Source of the DNA: Natrinema sp. DC36
Lineage (GTDB): Archaea; Halobacteriota; Halobacteria; Halobacteriales; Natrialbaceae
Direction: 5' to 3'
Assembly: GCF_020405225.1 (NCBI RefSeq)
Contig: NZ_CP084472.1
Coordinates: 3,162,001-3,226,000, forward strand
DNA: 64,000 bases
Shown: positions 56,850 to 64,000 of the stretch, piece by piece
Layout: every line of letters begins with the position of its first letter
How positions within the stretch are numbered: the stretch's first letter is position 1
Program-made: the position numbers and the translations under genes
The notes under the pieces: generated by a model
What the model was told of the DNA's origin: nothing
The model's database searches: none
What the model saw: only the letters and a program-made list of their open reading frames with translations

Positions 56850-59800
56850 CTAGTCCGACGCTTCCGCAGCCGCCAGCGGCTCGATCGCGATTTCCATCGT
56901 CACGCCTTCCACATCCCACTCCTTGCGGTGGCCGTCCTCGACCGCGCGGCGCTCGTCCGCGCGAACCTCCTCGCTGATCAGGTCCTCGTGGTCCGCGACG
57001 AGGTCCGCGACGCGGTCGTCGTCGATCTCGAGATCCAGCGCGATCCGCTCTTCCACGTCGAGATCGAGATCCTTGCGCATCTCCTGCACCCGGCGGATGA
57101 CCTCGCGGGCGTAGCCCTCGCTCTCGATATCGTCGGTCAGCGAGGCGTCGACGTAGGCGACGCCGCGGTCGTCGCCGTCGGTACCGAAGGCGGTGCCGGC
57201 GACGCCGTCGGGCGTCTGCGTGACGAACGAAACCATCTCGTCGGTGATCTCCTCGTCCGCTTCCAGCACGTCCGCGACGGCCTCTTCGATGGCCTCGAGG
57301 CTCGGTTCGTCGATGCGGGCCTCGTTGAGCGCGTTCATGACCCGCCCGGCGCGGTCGCCGAATTCGGGCCCGAGTTTACTCATGTCGGCCTCGGCGCTGT
57401 AGTTCAGTTCGCCCCAGCGGTCGTCCGGCGAGACGAGTTCGATCTCGCGGGCGTTGAGCCGATCCTCGAGCAGTTCGGTGTGGCGCTCGACGGCGTCGAC
57501 GACCCGCTGATCGTCGGCGGCGACGACGACGCGCGGAACCGGCCAGCGAAGCTTGCGGCCGGCCTGCTGGCGGGCGTTCGCGCCGGCCTCCTCGATCGCG
57601 CGGAGGAGGGCAACATCGGTCTCGAGCTGTTCGTCGGCCCAGTACTCCTCGACTGCGGGCCAGTCCTCCATGTGGACCGTCGGGTGGCCGTCGTCGCCGG
57701 TGAGCGTCCCGTAAATCTCCTCGCTGATGAAGGGCGCGTACGGCGCGAGCAGGGCGACGCTCTCCCGGAGCACCCGATAGATCGTCGCGTAGGCCGCGGT
57801 CTTCGAACCGCTGTCCTCCTCGGCCCACATGCGCTCGCGGACCGCCTGCACGTAAAAGCGCGAGACGTCCTCGACGACGAACTCGAGGAGCGCGTCGACC
57901 GCCCTGTCCTGGCGGAACTCCTCGAGGTGATCGGTCATCTCGGCCTTCGTGGTCTGCAGTCGGGCGAGCACCCACTCGTCGATCAACTCGAGATCTTCGT
58001 CGACCTCGTCCAGCGTCGTCTCCTGCGGATCAAATTCGTCCAAGCGCATGTACGGCAGCGGGAACCGGAAGACGTTCCACAGCGTCCGGAGGTGGTTCTC
58101 CATCGTCTGCATCCCGTCCCAGTCGAATCGCATGTCCTCGCCCTGGGGGTTGTTCGACAGCAGGAACAGCCGCATGGTGTCCCGGCCGTGGCGATCGATC
58201 GCCTCGTGGGGATCGACCAGGATGTCCTTGGACTTGCTCATCGCGCGGCCGTCGGGCATGAGCGCGTGGCCGTGCATCAGCACCTCCGTGTAGGGGATCT
58301 CGCCGAGCGCGGCGGTGCCCATCCCGAGCTGGGACCAGAACCAGCCTCGAGTCTGGTCGTGGGCCTCGAGGATGAGGTCGGCGGGCCAGAGCTCGTCGAA
58401 TCGGCTGTCGTCCGAGGGGTAGTTCAGCGTTCCCCACGACGCGACGGAGGAGTCGAGCCAGACGTCGAACACGTCGGGAACGCGCGTGTAGGTGGTGTCC
58501 CCGTCGGTGATCGTCAGGTCGTCCACGGTGTCCTTGTGGAGGTCGACATCTTCGGGGTCGACGTCCTGGTCGACGCGCTCGGCGAGTTCCTCGCGGTCGC
58601 TGATGACGATCCGGTCTTCGTCGTCGTCCCGACCTTCTGGAGTCCAGATCGGCAGCGGAATGCCCCAGTAACGCTGTCGGGAGACGTTCCAGTCGGGGGC
58701 CTCCTCGACGAAGTCGCGGAAGCGGTTGTCGCGAGCCCACTCGGGGTGCCACTCGCTGTCCTCTATATTCTCGAGGAGGTCGTCTTTGATGTCCGTGATC
58801 GTGATGAACCACTGGTCGGTGACGATCTGGAGGATCCCCGTGTCACAGCGCCAGCAGTGGCCGTAACTGTGGTGGACGGTGCCGGAGGCGAGGAGTGCGC
58901 CCTCGTCCTCGAGGTCGGCCGTGATCTCGTCGTCGGCGTCCTTGACGAACTGCCCCTCGTATTTGCCCGCTTCCGCGGTGTAAACGCCGTCGCCGCCGAC
59001 CGGACAGAAGATCGGGAAGCCGAGTTCGCGACCCCGTTCGAAGTCCACCTCACCGTGTCCGGGGGCGGAGTGAACCAGCCCCGTGCCGTCGCCGTCGGTG
59101 TCGACGTAGTCGGCCGCGTAGACCTCGAGCGCACCCTCGTGGTCCGGATGCTCGGGCACCTCCTCGCTGAGCGGATGCTCGTAGGTCCAGCCGAGCAGTT
59201 CCTCACCGGTGACTTCCGCCTCCACCTCGTAGTCGTCGTAGCGGCCCTCCCGCAGGACCTCCTCGTGTTTCGCCTCGGCGAGATAGAGCAGTTCCTCCTC
59301 GCCGTCTCTCTCCGCACGAACGCCGACGTAATCGCCGTCTTCGTCGACCGCGACGAAGGTGTTCGCCGGGATCGTCCACGGGGTCGTCGTCCAGATAACG
59401 AGCGAGCCCTCTCGGTCCTCGAGGTCGAATTTGACGTAGATCGAGGGATCCTCGACGTCCTCGTACTCGACCTCGTTGTTCGCGATGGCGGTCTCACAGC
59501 GCGGACACTGCGAGATGGAGCGATGTCCTTTCTCGACGAGGCCGCGGTCGGCGGCGTTCGAGAAGCCCCACCAGGCAGCCTCCATGTACTCCGGCTCGAC
59601 CGTTCGGTAGGGATCGTCCCAGTCCATCCAGACGCCGAAGTCCTGAAAGTCGGATTGGAGTCCCTCGAGCTGTTCGTCGGCGTAGTCCTTGCACTCCTGA
59701 ATGAAGTTCTCCTCGCCGAACTCCTCGATGTCCTGCTTGTTCTCGAAGCCCAGTCGCTCCTCGACGCGGGTCTCGATGGGGAGCCCGTGCATGTCGTAGC

Positions 59801-60056
59801 CGGGGCGATCGGTGACGTCGTACCCCTGCATCCGCAAAAATCGGATGTAGACGTCCTTTAGCGACTTGTTCCAGGTCGTTCCCATGTGCGCCGATCCCGA
59901 CGTGTACGGCGGGCCGTCGACGAAGAAATAGGACTCACCGTCCGCTCGGTGCTCGACCGTCCGCTCGTAGGCGTCGACGTCGTCCCAGTACTCGAAGACC
60001 CGCTGCTCGAGTTCGTGTGGGTCGTACTGGTCGTCGACCTCGTCGAACCTGCTCAT
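56850..60056 (-). CDS. ileS: Isoleucyl-tRNA synthetase
   Basis: A 1068-residue class I synthetase from the ATG at 60056 (MSRFDEVDDQYDPHELEQRV). The HIGH-type motif is PPYTSGSAHMGTTWNKSLKD and the KMSKS motif DGRAMSKSKDILVDP. An editing CP1 domain lies between (WTTTPWTIPANTFVAVDEDG, with the TTPWTxPAN signature). Zinc-ribbon Cys pairs appear as SQCPRCETA and HCWRCDTGIL. An anticodon-binding domain and a C-terminal extension complete the archaeal/eukaryote-like form. It stands alone with no visible T-box or leader. Confidence 0.97.
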   Translation of the reverse strand: MSRFDEVDDQYDPHELEQRVFEYWDDVDAYERTVEHRADGESYFFVDGPPYTSGSAHMGTTWNKSLKDVYIRFLRMQGYDVTDRPGYDMHGLPIETRVEERLGFENKQDIEEFGEENFIQECKDYADEQLEGLQSDFQDFGVWMDWDDPYRTVEPEYMEAAWWGFSNAADRGLVEKGHRSISQCPRCETAIANNEVEYEDVEDPSIYVKFDLEDREGSLVIWTTTPWTIPANTFVAVDEDGDYVGVRAERDGEEELLYLAEAKHEEVLREGRYDDYEVEAEVTGEELLGWTYEHPLSEEVPEHPDHEGALEVYAADYVDTDGDGTGLVHSAPGHGEVDFERGRELGFPIFCPVGGDGVYTAEAGKYEGQFVKDADDEITADLEDEGALLASGTVHHSYGHCWRCDTGILQIVTDQWFITITDIKDDLLENIEDSEWHPEWARDNRFRDFVEEAPDWNVSRQRYWGIPLPIWTPEGRDDDEDRIVISDREELAERVDQDVDPEDVDLHKDTVDDLTITDGDTTYTRVPDVFDVWLDSSVASWGTLNYPSDDSRFDELWPADLILEAHDQTRGWFWSQLGMGTAALGEIPYTEVLMHGHALMPDGRAMSKSKDILVDPHEAIDRHGRDTMRLFLLSNNPQGEDMRFDWDGMQTMENHLRTLWNVFRFPLPYMRLDEFDPQETTLDEVDEDLELIDEWVLARLQTTKAEMTDHLEEFRQDRAVDALLEFVVEDVSRFYVQAVRERMWAEEDSGSKTAAYATIYRVLRESVALLAPYAPFISEEIYGTLTGDDGHPTVHMEDWPAVEEYWADEQLETDVALLRAIEEAGANARQQAGRKLRWPVPRVVVAADDQRVVDAVERHTELLEDRLNAREIELVSPDDRWGELNYSAEADMSKLGPEFGDRAGRVMNALNEARIDEPSLEAIEEAVADVLEADEEITDEMVSFVTQTPDGVAGTAFGTDGDDRGVAYVDASLTDDIESEGYAREVIRRVQEMRKDLDLDVEERIALDLEIDDDRVADLVADHEDLISEEVRADERRAVEDGHRKEWDVEGVTMEIAIEPLAAAEASD

Positions 60057-60152
60057 ACCCGACCTAATCGCCTCCGGTAGTAAAGAGGAATCGATATTGC
60101 AGGTCGCTCGCGTCGCCGGCACCTCGAGAGAATCAGTCGCGGTCGCGGCCGC

Positions 60153-60383
60153 TCAAACGTACTGTGAGAGGACCTTCTTGTAACCCAGTCCGTAGACGCC
60201 CGCGTAGAGCATGACGCCGCCGAGAACGGCCAGCCACGCCGCGATCATCGCCTCGCCGGCCCCGAGGTGCTGGAGGCTCGCCTGTTCGACGAGGACGCCG
60301 CCGACCGTCAACACGCCGGCGACGAGCGTGTAGACGATCAGTACGAGTGATTCCGCGAGTAGTTCCGGACCGATCGATGTCAT
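60153..60383 (-). CDS. Small two-TM protein
   Basis: A 76-residue protein (MTSIGPELLAESLVLIVYTL) with two hydrophobic helices (~10-32 and ~40-66) and a basic end (YKKVLSQYV). The ATG at 60383 is used because the upstream frame is Arg-rich and not conserved-looking. Function is unknown. It lies downstream of the uracil-DNA glycosylase promoter region, in the opposite direction to that gene. Confidence 0.6.
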   Translation of the reverse strand: MTSIGPELLAESLVLIVYTLVAGVLTVGGVLVEQASLQHLGAGEAMIAAWLAVLGGVMLYAGVYGLGYKKVLSQYV

Positions 60384-60502
60384 TAGCACGCTTCTACCCA
60401 CCCGCTCAAGGTAAATCTGTCCCCTCGCGCGCGACGCGACCCGGTCGACATCGGGACGGCGCGGATCGACTCGCATATACCGTCTCGGACGTATCCTCGA
60501 GC

Positions 60503-61183
60503 GTGCCCGCGACCGATCCCGATACCGACGCCGAGCCCGATTCGGCGACCGCAGAAGCCCCGGCCTATCCGAGCGATCGTACCGTCCTCGAGCCCGACTG
60601 CACCCGCTGTCCGGCCCTCGCCGACTCCCGCGAGTGCATCTCGTGGGGAACCGGCGATCTCGAGGCCGACGTGGTCGTCGTCGGCGAAGCGCCGGGATAC
60701 GGCAACCCCGACGCCGACCGCTGGCGGGGCGGCAACTGGACCGGTAAGGCCTACACCTCGAGACACTCCGGCCGACGCATCCGTCGGATGATCGACGAGA
60801 TCGGCTACGGCGACGACGCCTACTACACGAACGCGGTGAAGTGCTTTCCAGCGAGCGAGGAGCTGACGAGCAATCGCGAACCCACCCCCGAGGAGCGCGC
60901 GAACTGCCGGACTCATCTCCTGACCGAACTCGAGGAGATCGATCCGACGGTCGTGCTCGCGACGGGAAAGCACGCGACGAAAACGGTGCTGGCGTCCGAA
61001 GATCGGGAGCTCGAGGGATTTATCGATAGCGTGCTCGAGCCGGTGCGGTGCGAGCGACTCGACGTGTGGCTCCTGCCGATCCTGCATCCCTCCTATCAGG
61101 ACGTCTGGATCGGCCGGCTGGGCTACGAGCCCGAGGAGTACCTCGAGGCGATCGGCAAGCGACTCGACAAGCTGTGTGAGTGA
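60503..61183 (+). CDS. Uracil-DNA glycosylase, family 4-like
   Basis: A 226-residue repair enzyme from the GTG at 60503. Motif A is VVVGEAPGYGNPDADRW, then YTNAVKCFPA and ATGKHATKTV. The catalytic-region motif is LLPILHPSYQ. Four cysteines (CTRCPAL, NCRTHL, VRCERL) fit the CxxC...C...C pattern of [4Fe-4S] glycosylases. The insertion WRGGNWTGKAYTSRHSGR between motif A and the next helix suggests the haloarchaeal subgroup. It removes uracil arising from cytosine deamination. Confidence 0.87.
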   Translation: MPATDPDTDAEPDSATAEAPAYPSDRTVLEPDCTRCPALADSRECISWGTGDLEADVVVVGEAPGYGNPDADRWRGGNWTGKAYTSRHSGRRIRRMIDEIGYGDDAYYTNAVKCFPASEELTSNREPTPEERANCRTHLLTELEEIDPTVVLATGKHATKTVLASEDRELEGFIDSVLEPVRCERLDVWLLPILHPSYQDVWIGRLGYEPEEYLEAIGKRLDKLCE

Positions 61184-61302
61184 TGATGTCGTGGATATCG
61201 GTATTAACCGATAGCCGGCGGTCACGGTCCTCTCGCGGTCGCAACTGGCGCAGTCCAAAAGACACCATTTAATTATTAGTTCGGTTTGTTTACCATATTA
61301 CG

Positions 61303-62094
61303 ATGACACGTTCCTCCCAGTGTGACTCTCCCTGTACCGTTTATCTTCAGGGTGAAACGCACCTTCGTTCGTATGACGCCGTGAAGCGTTCAGTAACGAC
61401 ACTGTCTACGAACACGCCGATAGGTTCGTATTACCTCGAGTTACCGACCGAGAGACCGACGCTGCTGCAATACGTCCTCGCTGTGATCCACCATCCACTC
61501 TACATAATCGGGATGTGCGTGTCACAGATGCTCTACGGACCGATCTACGCGATTCGATCTGGACGGCAGTGCGCCGTCGAAGTGTCCGCCGTCACGGACT
61601 TCGCGGCGGAGACGTCGACACCGTACAGCCGAACGGACACCCACCCTGTACTACTCGTCCCTCAACTCTCGCTTCTCTGGACAGTACTCTCCTGGATCGG
61701 AATCGGAGTGTCCGCGTTCTTCGCACCGATCGCTACCGGGCGTACCGCTGTGCTACTCCTGCTTATCACAGCGAGCATGGTCGCGATATTTCGACGACAA
61801 TCGACGTTCGAAAGGATGCTTTCCCCCGTCCTCGGCTGGGGAGGACTGCTACTCCTGATCGTAACGGGGCCCGTTCCGACCGCTATCGTCGTCGTCGGAC
61901 TGGCCACCCACGGACTCGTTCTCCTGCAAACTCTCGAGCGACGGAACGAGGACATGGTGGCCCGGACGGTCGAGGACGTGACCGAACACGGCTACCGAAA
62001 CGTCTGCGTCGTCGTGGGCGCGAAACACCTGGAGGGGATGGTTCGCGAGTTCGAAGATCGCGGCTTCGACGTGGCCGTCGCGGACTTCTCGTGA
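61303..62094 (+). CDS. Multi-TM protein with TraB-like C-terminal tail
   Basis: A 263-residue protein of unknown function. Residues ~1-50 are soluble, ~55-80 hydrophobic, then about four further helices (~120-140, ~145-165, ~175-200, ~200-215). The soluble tail reads YRNVCVVVGAKHLEGMVREF and ends in EDRGFDVAVADFS. The VVVGA-x-H-x-x-G segment resembles the end of TraB-family proteins. The N-terminal part lacks the TraB GTAH and EL motifs, so this is a weak likeness. Starts at the ATG 61303. Confidence 0.6.
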   Translation: MTRSSQCDSPCTVYLQGETHLRSYDAVKRSVTTLSTNTPIGSYYLELPTERPTLLQYVLAVIHHPLYIIGMCVSQMLYGPIYAIRSGRQCAVEVSAVTDFAAETSTPYSRTDTHPVLLVPQLSLLWTVLSWIGIGVSAFFAPIATGRTAVLLLLITASMVAIFRRQSTFERMLSPVLGWGGLLLLIVTGPVPTAIVVVGLATHGLVLLQTLERRNEDMVARTVEDVTEHGYRNVCVVVGAKHLEGMVREFEDRGFDVAVADFS

Positions 62095-62380
62095 CACCGT
62101 GACTGCGTGGCGGCGCGAAGTCGATTCCCGCCGAACCAGTGTCACAGACTCTGGCTTTCCTGGCGAGAGTGCTCTCGGCGGTGTCGGGGGCGGCGTAGCG
62201 ATAGTACTCGAGCGCATCGAACCCCTCGAAGACCGCAGCCCGACGGCGCTTCCGCCGCTGTGCCAAACCGGCGATCGGCGAGACGCTCGACGAACGCTGT
62301 AGAAGTGGCGTCGACGGATAGACACGATTCGGGCGTGTCAAATCGAGTGTCACACGAACTGCTCGTTAGGCGGCGCGTCG

Positions 62381-63082
62381 CTACAACTGCCGCGATTCGG
62401 CGGCCACCTCGAGCGAGGGCGGGGCGACGTCCCACCGATCCGCGGTGACGCCGTCGACGCCGGCCTCGGACAGGGCGCGCACGTCGTCGACGGTTCGCGC
62501 CGCCTTCCAGGCGATGACGTCGAGCCCGCGCTCTCGCGCGGCGGAGACGACGTCGGTGTCGACGCAGAGGTCGTAGTGGGGGAACACGTGCGTACACGCG
62601 AGGTCGACGGCCCGCGAGAGATTGGCGTCCGGTTCGTCCCCGAAGAGGAGGCCGTTCGGAACGTCCAGACAGCTCGCTTCGACTTCCGCGAGCGCCTCGG
62701 GGAGGAACGACGTGACGCGGACGTCCGTGCCGGCCGCCATCGCGAGTTGCATCGCGTCCGCGGCGACGCCGCGCTCTTTCAACTCGAGTTGGACGGTCGT
62801 CCCGTCCGGGACGGCCTGCAGCACCGTCTCGAGGCGCGGAATCGATTCGCCGGAGTCGAGGACCGTTAATTCGCGGAGGGTGGCCCACGCCGTCTCCGAG
62901 ACGCGTCCGTCCGTGCCGGTGACGCGCTCGAGGGTGGCGTCGTGAAACACCACCAGTTCGCCCGACTCGCAGCGTCGAACATCGATCTCGACTGCGGGCA
63001 GTCGTCGGGCGGCTTCGCGGATCGCGAGGAGGGTGTTCTCCGGATTCTGGTCTGCACAGCCACGATGGCCGATGATCTCCAT
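62381..63082 (-). CDS. ugpQ: Glycerophosphodiester phosphodiesterase
   Basis: A 233-residue TIM-barrel enzyme (GDPD family) that releases glycerol-3-phosphate from glycerophosphodiesters. Motifs: MEIIGHRGCADQNPENTLLA (catalytic His, Arg, Glu-Asn), VEIDVRRCESGELVVFHDAT (metal Glu/Asp and second His), LELKERG, and late barrel strands DVIAWKAARTVDDVRALSEA and VDGVTADRWD. No signal peptide, so it is cytoplasmic. In archaea it may act on archaetidyl-glycerol breakdown products, which is inference. The 286 bp gap before it shows no clear gene. Confidence 0.93.
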   Translation of the reverse strand: MEIIGHRGCADQNPENTLLAIREAARRLPAVEIDVRRCESGELVVFHDATLERVTGTDGRVSETAWATLRELTVLDSGESIPRLETVLQAVPDGTTVQLELKERGVAADAMQLAMAAGTDVRVTSFLPEALAEVEASCLDVPNGLLFGDEPDANLSRAVDLACTHVFPHYDLCVDTDVVSAARERGLDVIAWKAARTVDDVRALSEAGVDGVTADRWDVAPPSLEVAAESRQL

Positions 63083-63271
63083 CTATCGGGTTTCGATCAG
63101 CCAGCGATTATCAATACTTTGCTTTTCCTCCGATAATCGTTCAATCGGACAGAATGTGCTCGAAATCAGAATGAGAGGGTGGCGGACACGTCTCGACAGG
63201 GACACGCCGCCCGTCGCGGTCCAACGTCGACACTGCTTCGCCGCGACTTTCCCGCGTCGTTCGGTCGTCGG

Positions 63272-63952
63272 TCACGCGCACTGAATCCGTTCGGATGCGA
63301 GCCACGTACGAGCCCGCTCGAGGTCGCACGGTCGATTGATCTCGAGGTGTCGGTCGGCCGGGATCAGCAGCGGACGGGTCGGCGTCCGCGGGTAGACGCA
63401 GGGATACCAGTCGTGGAGCCGCTCTCGCAGGATTCGGATCGCCGCCGCCCGGTGGTCGCCGCTCACGATCCCGAACCCGGCGTGCTGATGACCCTCGATG
63501 AGACCGTAGGCCGTGACGCGTCCCGAGTCGTCCCAGCGGATCGCCGTCTCCGCGTCCTGTAGCCCCGGAATACAGCCGACGAGATTGAGACGGCCGTCGA
63601 GGGCGTCGAACGCACCCACGAGCCGCCCGATCTCGCGCTCGTCGACGAGCACGTCGCCGTTTATGACCAGCAGATCGTCGTCGATACGTCTGAGAGCCAG
63701 GAGCAAGGATGCGGCGTTCTCGTAGCGGTCCCACCCGCCGAGGACGATCGGATCGTCGGGATCGTACCCGTCGAGGACGGCCTCGTGGCGATACCCGAGC
63801 ACCACGCTCGTTCCGTCCGCGTGTCGCTCGAGCAGAGCGCGCTGTCGGTCGTACAGCGTCCGGCCGTCGAACTCGAGGAAGGCCTTCGGGACGTCGGCGG
63901 TGTACTTCCCCATCCGCCGGCCGCGGCCGGCCGCGAGGATCACGCCACGCAT
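63272..63952 (-). CDS. Sugar-1-phosphate nucleotidyltransferase-like protein
   Basis: A 226-residue GT-A-fold NTP transferase. The N-terminal signature is RGVILAAGRGRRMGKYTADV then PKAFLEFDGRTL; LLVINGDVLVDEREIGRLVG carries the metal-binding Asp. The length lacks a left-handed beta-helix domain, so it resembles CTP:phosphocholine/inositol-phosphate cytidylyltransferases as much as glucose-1-phosphate thymidylyltransferases. A Shine-Dalgarno GGAGGTG (complement of 63958-63964) five bases before the ATG at 63952 decides the start over the in-frame GTG at 63958. It may be an operon with a gene beyond the window. Confidence 0.85.
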   Translation of the reverse strand: MRGVILAAGRGRRMGKYTADVPKAFLEFDGRTLYDRQRALLERHADGTSVVLGYRHEAVLDGYDPDDPIVLGGWDRYENAASLLLALRRIDDDLLVINGDVLVDEREIGRLVGAFDALDGRLNLVGCIPGLQDAETAIRWDDSGRVTAYGLIEGHQHAGFGIVSGDHRAAAIRILRERLHDWYPCVYPRTPTRPLLIPADRHLEINRPCDLERARTWLASERIQCA

Positions 63953-64000
63953 CGGCACACCTCCCCGGCGGCGCGCTCGCCGGCCCGTCCGTCCATCGGA
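63940..64000 (-). CDS. Possible 3' end of an upstream gene (partial)
   Basis: One minus-strand frame is open from the right edge (…MDGRAGERAAGEVCRCVA) to a TGA at 63940-63942, overlapping the start of the nucleotidyltransferase by 13 bases. Such overlaps are common in haloarchaeal operons. Too little is present to name it, and it could be chance in GC-rich DNA. Confidence 0.3.
   Translation of the reverse strand, partial: PMDGRAGERAAGEVCRCVA

Noticed and set aside
56745-59861. 1038-codon plus-strand frame opposite ileS
   Set aside because: It is the antisense shadow of isoleucyl-tRNA synthetase, with Val/Leu/Asp/Arg bias and no motif.
61883-62353. 156-codon minus-strand gene (MTLDLTRPNRVYPSTPLL...)
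   Set aside because: Half of it overlaps the membrane protein gene at 61303-62094, and it has Arg-rich shadow composition and no recognised domain. The part in the gap is too short to defend.

Overview
This is a stretch of haloarchaeal chromosome. The proteins are strongly acidic and the coding DNA is GC-rich. Archaeal or haloarchaeal markers include TATA-binding protein, aIF1A, HalOD1 and DUF7344-type proteins, halocyanin, Tat-dependent lipoproteins, a PGF-CTERM surface protein and a halocin C8-like precursor. These fit the class Halobacteria, and the halocin suggests a Natrinema/Haloterrigena-like member of the Natrialbaceae. That genus-level guess is inference. I saw no rRNA, tRNA, CRISPR array, insertion sequence or replication origin.

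Layout. 0-3 kb: signalling genes (a GAF/PAS sensor cut by the window edge, a HalOD1 protein, a degenerate receiver-PAS protein) around a strong dyad. 3-7 kb: S-adenosylhomocysteine recycling (adenosylhomocysteinase and an MTA/SAH deaminase) flanking a secreted protein with GPPSHAG repeats. 7-10 kb: membrane proteins and lipoproteins, including a less GC-rich pair of unknowns. 10-16.5 kb: a copper island with CopA, a Lrp-TRASH regulator, a CopZ chaperone, a zinc-ribbon membrane protein and a CopB ATPase whose His-rich N-terminus is out of frame. 16.6-31.7 kb: housekeeping genes (hisG, tbp, tRNA G10 methyltransferase, thioesterase, clamp-loader subunit, RNase Z, DUF460, aIF1A, subtilase, aminotransferase). 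Four intergenic gaps here hold related palindrome-rich repeats. 31.8-35.3 kb: halocyanin with a broken partial copy beside it, an MFS carrier, a lipoprotein and a DsrE protein. 35.5-44 kb: methionine (metY-metX), serine (serB, serA) and histidine (hisI) biosynthesis. 44-48.7 kb: a coiled-coil protein, then a less GC-rich module with two membrane PH-domain proteins, a small multi-TM protein and the halocin C8-like precursor. 48.7-64 kb: phosphosugar mutase, PRPP synthase, a heme-NO-binding-fold protein lacking its heme histidine, a histidine kinase, a PGF-CTERM metallopeptidase, IleRS, uracil-DNA glycosylase, glycerophosphodiesterase and a nucleotidyltransferase.

The most interesting part is 45.27-48.6 kb. 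A Tat-exported, ten-cysteine halocin C8-like precursor sits next to a YdbS/YdbT-type pair and a small membrane protein. I read this as a candidate peptide antibiotic plus envelope-protection cassette. Next are the copper regulon, with shared promoter motifs, and the dispersed hairpin repeat family.
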